Assembly: GCA_015680685.1 (NCBI GenBank) | Contig: MNCI01007802.1 | Location: 370,066-434,065 of the forward strand | DNA: 64,000 nucleotides | Origin: Gnetum montanum | Lineage: Eukaryota; Streptophyta; Gnetopsida; Gnetales; Gnetaceae | Reading direction: 5' to 3' | Shown here: piece by piece, positions 1-10,353 of the stretch | Numbering within the stretch: position 1 is the first letter of the stretch | Layout: each line of letters starts with the position of its first letter | Notes under the pieces: generated by a model | What the model saw: only the letters and a program-made list of their open reading frames with translations | What the model was told of the DNA's origin: nothing | The model's database searches: none | Translations under genes and position numbers: made by a program

Positions 1-39
1 CTATGCTAATCATTTGGGGCCCTCAGTTCTTTTAAGTTT

Positions 40-180
40 TTGTTTTACACGTTCTTGTTTTACACGTTTTTGTTTCACACATTTTTGTTTTACACATTGT
101 TGTTTTACACATTTTTTTACATGTTTTTGTTTTACATGTTTTTTTTACATGTTTTTGTTTTACACATTTTTTTTTTGCAA
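40..180 (+). repeat. T-rich imperfect tandem repeat
   Basis: About nine imperfect units of the type GTTTTACAC plus a T-run follow each other. They create an apparent open frame rich in Phe, Tyr and Leu that starts at 40; this is low-complexity sequence, not a gene. E4 has a comparable T-rich patch right after its pol region (26100-26200). Confidence 0.75.
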
Positions 181-235
181 ATTTCTTTAACTTTTCTTAT
201 TTTTTTTTACAACATCGTTATACTTTTTCATTTCT

Positions 236-255
236 TGTGTGTGTGTGTGTGTGTG
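236..255 (+). repeat. (GT)n microsatellite
   Basis: About nine perfect GT dinucleotides lie inside the T-rich spacer of E1. No other copy of the spacer has them, so the expansion is local. Confidence 0.9.
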
Positions 256-379
256 ACTTATCCATCTTATAAGTTTGTCAACCAATAAGTGTTTTTCATG
301 ATGGTATGAACTATTTTTATATTGATTGCTAATGTTTGGTTTTTACATTTAAGTCATGATGTTGATACTAAGGTATATT

Positions 380-1250
380 TCTTTTGATATAGCAGGCAAT
401 GAGTTCACTTCATCCGTACATTTAGAAACTTCTATGGTCTCTCTGAGCTTGGAAATGTACAATCCATTTCTCAATAAACACTATAACGAATCAGTGAATG
501 GGCATTTCTCAAACTAAGGAAGGACTTAAGGATTGAAAAGGGTGTGACTTCAAGGGAACTTGATGCATTTGTGCTGGCCATTCTCTTGGGTGCTTGGATG
601 TTTTCTTCTTGAGTTTTCTTACCGTTTCGACGTTACCTAATTATCGGGAAGCTGAGTTAATAAAAATAACAAAGTCTTTGCATGGTGTGGTTCTCATGTA
701 TAAACACACAAAAAAAAATTGTGAGGATTCAAAGCACACCCCTTAGACGAAATAACCATTTGGGCTACAAGAAATGGTTATGGAACTAAAATAAAAATGT
801 TTCCTCTAACTAAGGCCCTTCTCGCTTCCCATTCTCTCCTCCTTGTTTTGTCGGAATGGTGGTGGCTCTTGGGTGAAGGAATTCTTGTTACTTCAAGAGG
901 ATAAATTGGCTGAATGCATTAATGCAAAGTCACTAGAAGTGGTTTGTTGAGGTAGGACTTGGAATGGGGTCTACTAAGTTACATTCATCATGAACTACAC
1001 AAGGGACTGTACACCACCTTGTTCTTGGGACTCCATTCCATTCTCTTCTCTCCATCCTTTTCTTCATTGTTCACCTCATTATCGGTTGTATCATTAGTGT
1101 ATATTTTGGTTGATGCATTGTTTTCTTTTTGGTAAATTCTTGCATTTAAGACTTTAACTCTTATTCCAAATGACATTCCTAGAGCCTATGAACTCTTTGA
1201 ATGCGGGTTTGTCAAGGCATTAAGGGCATAAGCCTACTTTGGGGAGGACC
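380..1250 (+). other. Conserved noncoding spacer of E1
   Basis: The stretch has no coding frame, yet it shares ordered motifs with four other element copies: GGCAATGAGT near 385, GGTGTGACTTCAAGGG at 541, ATTCAAAGCACACCCCTTAG at 727, and TCTAACTAAGGCCCTT near 806. The same motifs in the same order lie at 7230-7570 (E3), 26450-26900 (E4) and 55750-56180 (E6), and weakly at 13220-13500 (E2). Conservation above the decay of the ORFs suggests a cis-acting RNA or regulatory role; the role itself is unknown. Confidence 0.65.
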
Positions 1251-1427
1251 CACTGACATTCCTATTTGGTGCACTAGTTAAATTCTTTCCCTTAACATTT
1301 TTGCAATCCATTCTATTTTTTTCATTTCCATCTTGACATCCATTTCATCGATGTTATAGTTGTTTCTTTTTCTCTATCTTTCTTGTTTTTTATTCTTTCT
1401 CCATTCTATCACTACTAGAGGTTTGCT

Positions 1428-1440
1428 CTTAGTCATGGGG
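1428..1440 (+). promoter_or_regulatory. Internal polypurine-like site upstream of ORF3 (E1)
   Basis: TTAGTCATGGGGG matches the motif that sits directly before the 3' LTR of this element (1962-1974). E3 (8252) and E2 (14460) have the same motif at the same place, followed in all three by a T-rich run. It could act as an internal plus-strand primer, or simply be a duplicated relic. Confidence 0.5.
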
Positions 1441-1600
1441 GTCCAGACCCAAATTTTTTCGATTTTCTCCTAACCCCTACACCTTTGGTAGTCACCACTA
1501 TTATATCTCCAGATCCACAATCAGCCATACCACAACCTAGCCACACCGAAGCAAGGTATCAACTGCATTAAAATTCATTTACCCTTACTAATATAAGATT

Positions 1601-1783
1601 ATGTTGTGTCTGCAGATGGCAATCATACAACAACAGATTGGATCTGGAGGAAACACTTGGAATGGAGCAGTGCTAAAAGTAGCTATGCAAGGAGCAAGAT
1701 CAATGGCGTGCTTACGGATGGACAATGAAAGGCGCAATCTTGGCATTGGTAGCAGCAAAACTTCTTTCTCTCTCTCTTTCTAA
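1601..1783 (+). pseudogene. ORF3 remnant of E1 (N-terminus only)
   Basis: The reading frame starts at ATG 1616 directly after TGTGTCTGCAG, a good plant 3' splice acceptor. The corresponding start in E4 (28153) follows TTGTGACTGTAG. Only about 55 codons remain before a stop at 1781-1783; the rest of the roughly 950-codon ORF seen in E4 has been deleted, because the conserved 3' UTR begins about 100 bp later. The protein is of unknown function. The frame identity is inferred from position and start context, not from strong sequence match. Confidence 0.5.
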
Positions 1784-1904
1784 GATACCAAATGAGGCCT
1801 GATGTCAAATGTATAAGGTGTTAACTCTTATTGTCATGAACACTAGTTTTGTCTTATCTTGTAATGATGATGCATTCACATGTCATCCCATTAGTTCCAT
1901 TTGA

Positions 1905-1976
1905 GTCAATAATCCCATACCGTCCCAATATTTTGTAAGGAACTCAAGGATGAGTTTTTATTCAGTCATGGGGGTA
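1905..1976 (+). promoter_or_regulatory. 3' UTR and polypurine-type primer site of E1
   Basis: A segment of about 70 bp (GAGTCAATAATCCCATACC ... TCAGTCATGGGGGTA) precedes the LTR. It recurs before the 3' LTRs of E3 (8895-8984), E2 (17645-17750) and E4 (31185-31256). By position the G-rich end should prime plus-strand DNA synthesis; the G-run is short compared with classical polypurine tracts. Confidence 0.7.
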
Positions 1977-2855
1977 TGATGGGATGCAATATCACATAGG
2001 CCATGATATCGCATCCACCATGATATCGCGTACACGATATATCGTGTCCCCTATGATATCGCATACACGATATCATGTCTTCCCTACAATATTGCGTATG
2101 CGATATCGCAGTGTGCCGTCATATCTATAAATAAGAGGTGGCTCTCCCTTGTTTCTCATTCTAGGCCTAGACCATAGCAAAACTCTGGCAGTTTGATCCC
2201 TCCAGAGATAGAATATTTTCCATGTGCCCGCGGCACAATAGGAGCTCCAAAGTGAATGGATCTTTATTCGAGCAAATATTCTACCTGAACACAAGTTTGT
2301 GTACGACAATAAAGACAAACTTCTTGGATAAACCTTGCAGTGCATGGAATTGGCTAAATAGGACTTTATTTATTTTTATTTACTGTTTATCATTTAAATG
2401 CTTTATTAGTCATTAAATCTCTCTCAACCCTTCTCTCCTAGTTAAGTGCCTCAGTACAACCGCTTCAAGCACGTGCGTTATGCTTGGTGATCCCAACAAC
2501 GACTAGCATTTGGTAACCAAGGTTGCATCAGTTCAGGGTGTGAACAGTAAGTGGGAATGGATGCTGATGCTAGGTTAATTAATACTTAGATAGTTAGTTA
2601 AAGTTAGTTAATTAGTCTCTTCATCCTTCATCTTGTCAGCATAGGAGATTAAAAAAAAAGACATAAAAATAATATACCTTAGACTTACTTAACCATACAC
2701 CATGATAAATACAAGTAAGTCTAGGAAGACAATAAATAATTAACCTTAAGTGTTCTATGAGGCATGTAGGCACTTAGTCTATGTAGTTCGACTAGAATGT
2801 GCGTGTAATGCTCATATTCATATGGTTGAGTGTAGGGGTACCTCACCACTCATCA
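1977..2855 (+). repeat. 3' LTR of E1
   Basis: The 879-bp LTR begins TGATGGGATG right after the G-rich primer site and ends CCTCACCACTCATCA. A TATA box (CTATAAATA) lies at 2125-2133. U3 carries the dyad array described separately; R/U5 keeps the family-wide motifs for the last 300 bp (CATATGGTTGAGTGTAGGGG before the end). Downstream sequence is gag of another element (E0), so this is a true element end. Confidence 0.85.
1988..2110 (+). repeat. GATATC dyad array in LTR U3
   Basis: Within about 120 bp there are five GATATC palindromes plus CGATATATCG, separated by CGCATACAC-like words, so that the block is self-complementary in many registers. It sits just upstream of the TATA box at 2125. The CpGs inside the array are unusual in a CpG-poor surrounding. 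E5 has a weaker version in its LTR (33160-33245). It could bind a dimeric transcription factor or be a hairpin source. Confidence 0.65.
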
Positions 2856-3426
2856 CCTATCATTAATAGTACTACTATCTTAGTTAAGATCCATTGCAAC
2901 CTCAAGAATATTTTCAATAATAGTGGCAAAACCCATAATTTTTGGAAATGTCATCACTAAGATAGGAAAACCCCTTTAACCAACCTAATCCTTATGGGTA
3001 TTAAATTTAGCAACCTATGTCACCAAGTGGCTCTACTACACACAATCTTACTCATTATTAATACCTTTCACAGTATCACAAAATTTTCACTTTATAGATT
3101 AAATATCCCTCATATGCTCCTCATTTTCATTAGTAGTTTTAACATTATGCTTGTAATCATTTATCACCCACTTCACCCATGTAAGCTAAACTTTCTTCAC
3201 AACTGCAACAACAAAATGCAAAACAAGCTATAAACATGCACATAGATAAAAACTCAAGTGGTCCTAAGAAAAAGCCCTAGAATCATCCATTCTTTAGGCT
3301 TTTCAACCATCCTAAACCTATGCAAGAATATTTGACCATGAATCCCACACCTATATCCTTCAGAATCACTCATGAGTGATCTTGAAAACAAATTTCCAAT
3401 GTATGAAGTAGAATGTTAATCCATGC
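2856..3426 (+). pseudogene. Gag C-terminus of split element E0
   Basis: After the E1 LTR the sequence changes to the Gln/Pro/Tyr-rich end of gag; the frame reads QPNPYGY near 2982, as in E6 near 51290 and E3 near 5740. The segment from 2985 matches 61603-62045 (E7) closely. It breaks exactly where E2 begins, and the E7 copy shows that it should continue with the protease sequence now at 18637. Several stops are present. Confidence 0.75.
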
Positions 3427-3937
3427 TAATGATTTGGGTAGCTTTGATATCAAAGATGCAATATCGAATACACAATATCAGGTCCCAAGAAACAATGTGT
3501 GATATCTAATATTGTCTCCTCCATGCAAGCCTATAAATACAACACTTGGATGCATGGTTGGAACATAGTTTAATTTTTAGATTTTAGTTAACTTTTTACT
3601 AGATTCTTGATTTCCCATTATGGTTGTCCCTAGTGCATGCCAACAATGTGATGTTTGTAATTGTATGGTATTCTTATTCAAGTGTGACATACTTGGACAC
3701 ATTACATAACCAAAAATAAAGATTGAGATTCCTTTCATCATTGTAGCATTCACTTAGATTCATTATTGTTTTAATTGTTTAATTGTTTACTATTTTATTT
3801 AGTTAATATTTTCATTTACTGCTATTTATGATTTCTGTCATTAAGTGGAATGAGCATGAATAACCATGAGTGCTTAAGTGTAATTAATTGGTAACCCAAC
3901 AATGTATCATTTAGTAAGCCCAATGACATACACTTGG
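3427..3937 (+). repeat. 5' LTR of E2, left part
   Basis: It aligns with the 3' LTR from about 17760: a U3 with ATATC-type repeats, TATA box CTATAAATAC at 3531-3540, then CACTTGGATGCATGGTTGGA. The leading TGATGAGTC is mostly missing. It stops at CACTTGG where E3 was inserted and resumes at 9897. Confidence 0.85.
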
Positions 3938-4905
3938 TGATGAGTCATCAGTTGGCTGGGTTATCTAATAAAAGTCAACCCTTTGGTTGGCTCTGATATC
4001 TTAGCTCCAATTTCCTAGCCCCAATATTAAGGCTCTAACAACAAGGCTCTAACAACAAGGTTCTGATAACAAGGCTCCAACAAGAAGGCTCTGACAATAA
4101 GGCATTGTATCATGCATTGATGAGGCCCCGTCAATGCAGCCTAGCAATATAATCTATAAATATGTACTCACAACCATGTTTATGAAATTCTTTGGTGAAT
4201 AGAGTAACTAAAATCTTGTAGTTTTATTTTGTAGTCTTAGAGAACAATTAGTGAGTGCCCATAGTGTGGATTTGAGTCAATTTTATAGCATGGATTTGAA
4301 TGATAATGTACATGGACACATTCCATGAATAGCAATAAGATCAAGATTGATTCTTATTCATTGAAACACTTTGACTTAAATTAAATTTACTTTTAATGTA
4401 ATTTACATTCCATGTACTTAGTTAATATTTACGTTTCCATGCATATTAATGAATTGGTGGAATGAGTGCAACCAGTTTTGAGCATAAACATGTATTCGCT
4501 TGTTAATCCCATTAGCATTATTATTTGGTAGTAGCATAGCACTGGGTAATCCTAGTAGTGGATACATGGGTTTAGGAGATGTATGAAAAGCTAGAAATGG
4601 ATGCTCATCACCCATAGGCTAGTTTAGACTTTACTTTTTATTGTTAATTAGTTTAAATAATTGATTTACTTATTATTGTTAGGAGTAGCATAAGGCCACA
4701 ACAACATCAAGAATCATATGCCTCACTTAGGACTAAACCATATGTGACAAAGCTACCACTAGTCCAAGTGGGAAGACAACGAACTCAGATCGAGGCATAA
4801 TGATTTAGATGCCACAATTATTCCCATCCATAAAATTCGACCTAATCATGCGTGAATGCTTATGATTCATATGGTTGGGCATAGGGGGTACCTCGTCGCT
4901 CATCA
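3938..4905 (+). repeat. 5' LTR of E3
   Basis: 968 bp, starting TGATGAGTCATCAGTTGGCT and ending CGTCGCTCATCA. A TATA-like CTATAAATATG lies near 4154. The tandem array at 4029-4105 is in U3. The LTR is most similar to the 3' LTR at 8985-9896. Confidence 0.88.
4029..4105 (+). repeat. 15-bp tandem repeat in U3 of E3
   Basis: About five units of AAGGCTCTAACAACA with small changes follow each other. The 3' LTR (9060-9100) keeps only about two to three units, so copy number changed after insertion, most simply by slippage. U3 position makes an effect on promoter strength possible. Confidence 0.8.
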
Positions 4906-4925
4906 TTGGTGTCATTGCTAGGGAT
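4906..4925 (+). promoter_or_regulatory. Primer binding site of E3
   Basis: TTGGTGTCATTGCTAGGGAT directly follows the LTR. It matches the tRNA-Asp-type site used by Athila-like elements (TGGCGCCGTTGCCGGGGA) apart from changes that are mostly CpG-to-TpG/CpA transitions. Confidence 0.75.
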
Positions 4926-5030
4926 GGTGCTAGTTATCTAGATTAGTTATATCATACATGATCACTGTAAACACATTAATGAACTATCTTTGGGAAAATA
5001 CTAAGTCACACACATCATACACCAATAATA

Positions 5031-6120
5031 ATGTATCTTTCACAAGGAAGAAATAATGCATCATATGAAGAGAACATTCATTAGAGAACCAATGATATAT
5101 ATACTAAAGAAAATTGGAGTGACCAAACTCATACAGGGATTTCATATGTTCATGATCACCTTGATGACACTTAAGGACTACATTCACCCAAAGCAAATAA
5201 TCCTAGAGGAGATGTGGTAAGTCCTAGACAAGGGAAGGCCTCAAGGCCTAGGACCTTCTCAAAACTTGAAAAAGATAAATTAAGAGACTATGGGAAGTAC
5301 CATTGAAGCCATGGAAATCCTCCCAGTTCCTCATCTTCCTCTTCCTCTTCAATGTCTAGTTTTGACAAAGATGAACATAGGTATAGAGATCAAGCTCCAC
5401 TATGGGTCAAAATAAGAATAGAAATCAAACCCAAGGGCAAAATTAAAGACATCAAAATGAACATAGACAAAATTTTCATAATTAGATAAATAGGAATAGA
5501 AATTCTTACCATGACATATATGTTGATAGTGAACCCTTGTTGTCCACTAAGAGCCTAATGTAGATCCCCCATAGGCATCATAGGGGGACTTATTACCACA
5601 ACATCCTAATTATAGATAGTACCACAACCAATTGTATTATCCTAGGGGGACTTATTACCAGCCTCAACACTATCATCAACCACAGTGGCAAAACCCATAG
5701 TCATGGGGGAGGCCACCACCAAACCATCCCTACCCTTACTACCAGCCAAACCCATACGGGTATTATGTTCAAGAACATGCTTTCCCAACTAGTTCTACTT
5801 CCTCTTCTTCAAATTGCTACTATCACTCTCCCAAATATAATTGACCCACAACATCTTCTAAAGGATCACCACCTCACACCTCTCATTATTCATCATATCC
5901 TTAATATTTTCATACTTGTTTCCACCATATGTCACCACCAACAACACAGGAAGGTTCAACACCATGAAATCAATAAGAGAATGCCACTTGTACTGGGAAC
6001 ATACATAGAAACGATAATGCCAGTAGATCTCCATCACAATCTTGGATTCTTTAGGATGGTTCCCATGTGTAAGCACAACACTCATGGATCTACGAACTCA
6101 TCAAAGATAGCACAATGCTA
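5031..6120 (+). pseudogene. Gag remnant of E3, core deleted
   Basis: The start ATG 5031 follows CCAATAATA, as in E2 (10354) and E5 (34137). The N-terminal part is low-complexity and Ser-rich (ten or so Ser near 5320-5365). At about 5575 the frame jumps to the Gln/Tyr/Pro-rich C-terminal part; compared with E2, some 1.05 kb with the structural gag core is missing. Stops and frameshifts are scattered. Gag forms the particle; this copy cannot. Confidence 0.7.
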
Positions 6121-6229
6121 ATTAATTGTAACACCCTTCCTTTCACAACCAATGTCCTCCAATCCTACACAAGGGCCAATATCCATCATTACTCCAACAC
6201 CTAAAAGAAGTGATGAATCTAGCACTGTG

Positions 6230-6690
6230 GAGAGACAAAAGAATCCATGCATCACTACTAATCGTAAAGTGTGCAGTTGTGGGTCAAAAATACAAAATAT
6301 TAACACAACTCACAACAAAGCTAAGGAATAAATGTGGGAGCAGAAACCAGCCTACATAGTAGCCACTAAACCAGAAGATACCTAGTGGCTTCAAAATGAG
6401 AATATAAAATTGTTTTAAAGATGCATGGAGGTAATTGATTTGCTTATTAGTTCTAGGATTAAGAAAATGGACCAAACAAAGGACTTAGACACAAATGTCT
6501 TATACCTTGATTATACACCAGAAGAGGATATTAAACATGAAGACTTAGGAATTAAAATAGAAAATCAAGAAGAAGAAGCAAACACATTTGAACCCCTAAA
6601 AATGGAAATACCTTCAAGTCTAGATGAAAATACGTCTCCGAATGATCCAAACGAGACTATCACTAATGTTAGATATGCTACCACATGATT
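6230..6690 (+). pseudogene. Protease-RT linker piece of E3
   Basis: The frame reads AYIVATKPEDT then a Trp-Leu pair near 6350, matching VATKQEGYQWL of E0 (32552) and VATTKARDIQWL of E2 (12710). From 6425 it is open to 6685, acidic and Glu/Asp-rich, ending in a stop at 6686-6688. It is what remains of the polyprotein between protease and RT. The 87-codon open stretch should not be read as an independent gene. Confidence 0.6.
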
Positions 6691-6777
6691 AATTAAATTA
6701 GTAATAGTGATAGATGGAAAATTGAAGGATTATAACCAGGAAATTATGTACTCTACGTCCTGAATGTGTAGACATAA

Positions 6778-8245
6778 GATTAGTCATGGGGGAGATGATC
6801 CATCCTAGTTCAAGAACTAATAAGTGTTTTTCACCTTTTTATTTTTACAATTTCTTATCATTTTCTTATTTCTTCCAAAATGTTTTGATTCTTAATATGT
6901 TTTGCATTTCTTAATATTTTTTTCTTTATATTTTTCTCTTTTCTTGAGTCATTTCCTTTATGTTTTATGAATATCTCTTATATTTTCATTAATAATATTG
7001 CCAAATAATGATGTAGAAATCGATGCTATGTGTTGAGTTTTTGTTCCATGCTATCAAGATGACTGGGTCAGTAATTGTATAAAGTAGTGAAACCACCTCA
7101 TCCATCCCTCTAGTTCTCTAAATAAAAGGTATTTTTCATGAAAAAAATTTGGTTCTTCTTTCATGAAAATAAAGTTAATCAATAATCATTGTACCTTGAA
7201 GAAAGAGGGAATGACCAAGTGGGAATGGTAAGGGTGTGACCTCACAGGGACTTGTTGGGTTTTCTTCTTGTCTTCCTTCATGTGGTTTATGACTCCTTAT
7301 GAAATGTATTATCACTCCTCCATCAATAAATATAAAGGAAGATTTGTCTTTGCATGGTTTGATTCCCATCAAAAAATAAAAAATTAAAAAAATGAAAAAA
7401 AAATTAGAAAAAATGAAAAAAAATACAAAAATGAAAAAATAAAGAAAAAAAACAATAATGGAAATTCAAAGCACACCCCTTGGATACAATAATGGGTTAC
7501 AAGCACTATTTATGGGGCTGGAAAGACATGTTACCCATGCCTAAAGATGCCCCTCTAACTAAGGCCCTTCCTTCCTTATTCTCTTTTCTTCTCTTTTTGA
7601 AGTGATGATTGTTCTTTGAGGTGATTTTGGACTCATGGTGGTCAGCAAGAGGAAACACATCACTGCAAGGTTACTATTCATGGTATGAACTTGGTCTAAA
7701 CTTGGACGAATGGGAATGCTAATAATTTTAATCACATTCATCATAAGAATATATTGTGGACATGGTCAAGTACCTTACATCCTGATCTCTACAATCCCTT
7801 CTCATCCCATTATTCACCTCACTACTATAGATGATTATGAGCCTTTTGGTTTTGTGTAGTGTAGTACAACATCCCAACCATGGTAGTTGTGTGTTGTTTG
7901 GAACAAAGGCATGGTATACATTTAACTTCTTGGATGTCCATAGACATCTATAGAAGTAGTGATGTAAGGGCATTATGATAGGAGCTTTCTTTGGGGAGGA
8001 TCCGCTTGCATAACTTTTGTTGATCATGTCTTTGAACTACCCTTCACATCTTCTAGAACATCAATGATAGTTTCTCTAAATTTATGCATAATTTTGGGAA
8101 TACTTCTCATCACTTTTAAGTACTTTTTTACTTTTTTCCTACTTTTCTATTAAAATATCTTTCAAGTTCAATATTTCTTGGCCATCTTTTGAATAAGACT
8201 TTTGGTTTCAATTATTTGAAAACTTTTGTGCTTCTAGAGTTATGT
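6778..8245 (+). other. Noncoding spacer of E3, starting at AGTCATGGGGG
   Basis: AGTCATGGGGGAGATG at 6782 marks the end of the former pol region, as at 26048 (E4) and 55387 (E6). It is followed by T-rich sequence, GGGTGTGACCTCACAGGG near 7230, an A-rich patch at 7370-7455, ATTCAAAGCACACCCCTT at 7464 and TCTAACTAAGGCCCTTCC near 7555. No coding frame is convincing. Confidence 0.65.
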
Positions 8246-8247
8246 TT

Positions 8248-8984
8248 ATTAGTCATGGGGGCTAGGGATGTCTCCTTTGAAATTTTTTTAACATCCTATT
8301 TTCAAACATCATGGTAACTAATAGTAATTGATAAAAATAATGTGAACACCTTGATGATTTTAGTTACCGCATAGCCTTGGGCATAGTATGCTATCATTAC
8401 CATGTGCTTAAATGAAAACTAAGTGATTCAAAAAGGGTTAATTATTAAGGAAAGTTTACCAAAGCTAATGTTGATCCTTTGGTGACTACAGGTGATGCTA
8501 AAAGAAATGCCTAAGAAAGAAGGTCTTTTTCCAGGCATGGAAATGAAGTCAAGAGAGGGACAATGAAAAATATGTCCATGGACAAATCGTAGCACATACA
8601 AGATAGTAGCTCAAGCATCACATGATTACTAGATCCATGGGATGATGAGAAGAAATTTTAGTTCATTCTTCAAGAATGTGGCACATAACTAGAGAAGCAT
8701 CAACTTAACAATCTAGGTTGGAAATCTGCCATTACTAGCAACAACAAGAAGAATCATCTTTAGTGGATTCTTAAAGACTTCTACAAATTTTGTAATCTTC
8801 AAAGTCTGTCTAGTATTTTTTTCACTCTATCATTTTGTATACATCCACTTGAATAGAATTTTATAATGAAACACTTAGAGTTAGTTAGTAGTTAGAATTA
8901 GTTAATAATTCCATACCTTTCCAATTTTGTAAAGAAAGCTCAGTCCTATCTTGTTAACTTGAGGGTGAGTTTTTATTTAGTCAT
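8248..8984 (+). pseudogene. ORF3 remnant and 3' UTR of E3
   Basis: TTAGTCATGGGGG at 8252 is followed about 240 bp later by GGTGACTACAG (8481-8491), a splice-acceptor-like word at the place where ORF3 starts in E1 and E4. Only about 300 bp of degenerate coding-like sequence remain before the conserved 3' UTR (AATAATTCCATACC near 8907). The expected G-rich primer site is mostly deleted: TTTAGTCATG runs straight into LTR sequence. Confidence 0.5.
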
Positions 8985-9896
8985 GTTGGCTAGGTTATCT
9001 AATAAAAATTTAACTTTTTGATTGGCCCCAATATCTTAGCTTTGATGTCCTAGCCTCGATATCAAGGCTTTGACAACAAGGCTTCGACAACTGGGCCTCA
9101 TTGATGAGGTCCCGTTGACACAGTCTAGCAATAAAATCTAGAAATACATGCTCACAGTTATGTTTATCCAATTCTTTGATGAATAGAGTAGCCAAAATCT
9201 TGTGGTTTTATTCCATATCCTTAGAGAATAGTCAGTGAGTGCCCACAGTGTGGGTTTAAGTTAGTTGTACAACATCTTGTTCGAGTGGAAATGTACCTAG
9301 ACACATTCCATGAACAGTAATAAGATTGAGATTGATTTTTATTCATTACAACAGTTTGAATTAGATTAAATTTACTTTTCATGTAATTTATGTTTCATGT
9401 ACTTAGTTAATATTTATGTTTCCATGCATATTAATGAATTGAAGGAATGATCATGACCATTTTTGAGCATAAACACATATTTGCTTAGTAATCCTAGTAG
9501 CATTATTACTTGGTTTGCCTAGTAGCATAGCACTTGGTAATCCCAGTAGTGGATACATGGGTTTAGGACATGTACGGCAAGCTAGGAATGGATACTCATC
9601 ACTCGTAGGCTAGTTTAGACTTTACTTTCCATTTTTAATTAGTTTAAATAACTAATTTATTTATTATTGTTAGGGGTAGCATAAGGCTGCAAAAACATCA
9701 AGAACCATATGCCTCACTTTGGACTAAACCATATGTGATAAAGCTACCACTATTCTAAGTGGAAAGAAAAAAAACTATGATCAAGGCGTAACCATCTATA
9801 TGCCATAACTAGTCCCATTCATGGAATTTGACTAGATTGTGCATGAATGCTTGTGATTTTTATGGTTGGAAATAGGGAGTACCTTGCCACTCATCA
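8985..9896 (+). repeat. 3' LTR of E3
   Basis: It aligns with 3938-4905 from TTGGCTGGGTTATC onward and ends TTGCCACTCATCA. The first 13-20 bases are missing or unclear because of a small deletion across the primer site/LTR border. The TATA box has decayed (CTAGAAATAC near 9138). Confidence 0.82.
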
Positions 9897-10228
9897 CTTG
9901 GTAATCCTAGTCATAGTTATGTGAAATCCAAGGTACGTACGAATGATTAGGAATGGATATTCATCACACATAGGCTATTTTAGATTTTAAATTTCACTAT
10001 TTATCAACTTAATTAATTTATCTCTTTATTAGCATTAGGAGTAGCTAGAATTAGGAAACACCAATCACATGCCTCACTTTGGACTAAACCATATGTGACA
10101 AAGCTACCACTAGTCCAAGTGGGAAGATAAAAAAATGTGATAAGGATAATTTGATGGAATTTGATTGGATTGTATGTGAATGCTTGAGATTCATATGGTT
10201 TGGTGTAGGGATACCTCACCGCTCATCA
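9897..10228 (+). repeat. 5' LTR of E2, right part
   Basis: Starts with the duplicated CTTGG and continues the LTR exactly where 3937 stopped, aligning with about 18280-18636 of the 3' LTR. Ends CTCACCGCTCATCA, followed at once by the primer site. Confidence 0.85.
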
Positions 10229-10250
10229 TTGGCACCATTGTTAAGGATGG
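10229..10250 (+). promoter_or_regulatory. Primer binding site of E2
   Basis: TTGGCACCATTGTTAAGGAT directly after the LTR, a decayed tRNA-Asp-type site with every CpG of the expected sequence changed. Confidence 0.75.
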
Positions 10251-10353
10251 TGCTAGTTATCTAGATTAGTTATATCATACACAATCACTGTAAATGCATT
10301 AATGATATATATTTTAGAAAATATTAAATCACATACATCATTAACCAATAACA

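Larger units (their letters stand above)
1..1976 (+). mobile_element. 3' interior of Ty3/gypsy element E1
   Basis: This is the 3' part of an LTR retrotransposon whose left half lies outside the window. It shows the same order as E3 and E4: T-rich stretch, conserved spacer, AGTCATGGGGG site near 1430, short remnant of the third ORF, conserved 3' UTR, G-rich primer site, LTR. Gag and pol are not visible in this part. No target duplication can be tested because the left end is missing. The assignment rests on shared motifs with the better preserved copies, especially E4 at 26040-31256. Confidence 0.75.
3938..9896 (+). mobile_element. Non-autonomous Ty3/gypsy element E3 nested in E2 LTR
   Basis: A 5,959-bp element with 5' LTR 3938-4905 and 3' LTR about 8985-9896, flanked by the 5-bp duplication CTTGG (3933-3937 and 9897-9901). 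The interior holds a gag with its core deleted, a pol linker piece, the spacer and a small ORF3 remnant. There is no protease, RT, RNase H or integrase. The event is younger than E2 because it splits the E2 5' LTR. Confidence 0.88.

Noticed and set aside
40-288. 82-codon open frame rich in Phe, Tyr and Leu
   Set aside because: It is produced by a T-rich tandem repeat and a GT microsatellite inside an element spacer.
1988-2110. Centromeric or telomeric satellite
   Set aside because: The array is confined to one LTR U3, is about 120 bp long and has irregular units.
4029-4105. CRISPR-like array
   Set aside because: Units are 15 bp, contiguous and without spacers, inside an LTR of a plant retrotransposon.
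6425-6688. Independent acidic 87-codon gene
   Set aside because: Its upstream frame carries the pol linker word shared with E0 and E2, so it is a polyprotein remnant.
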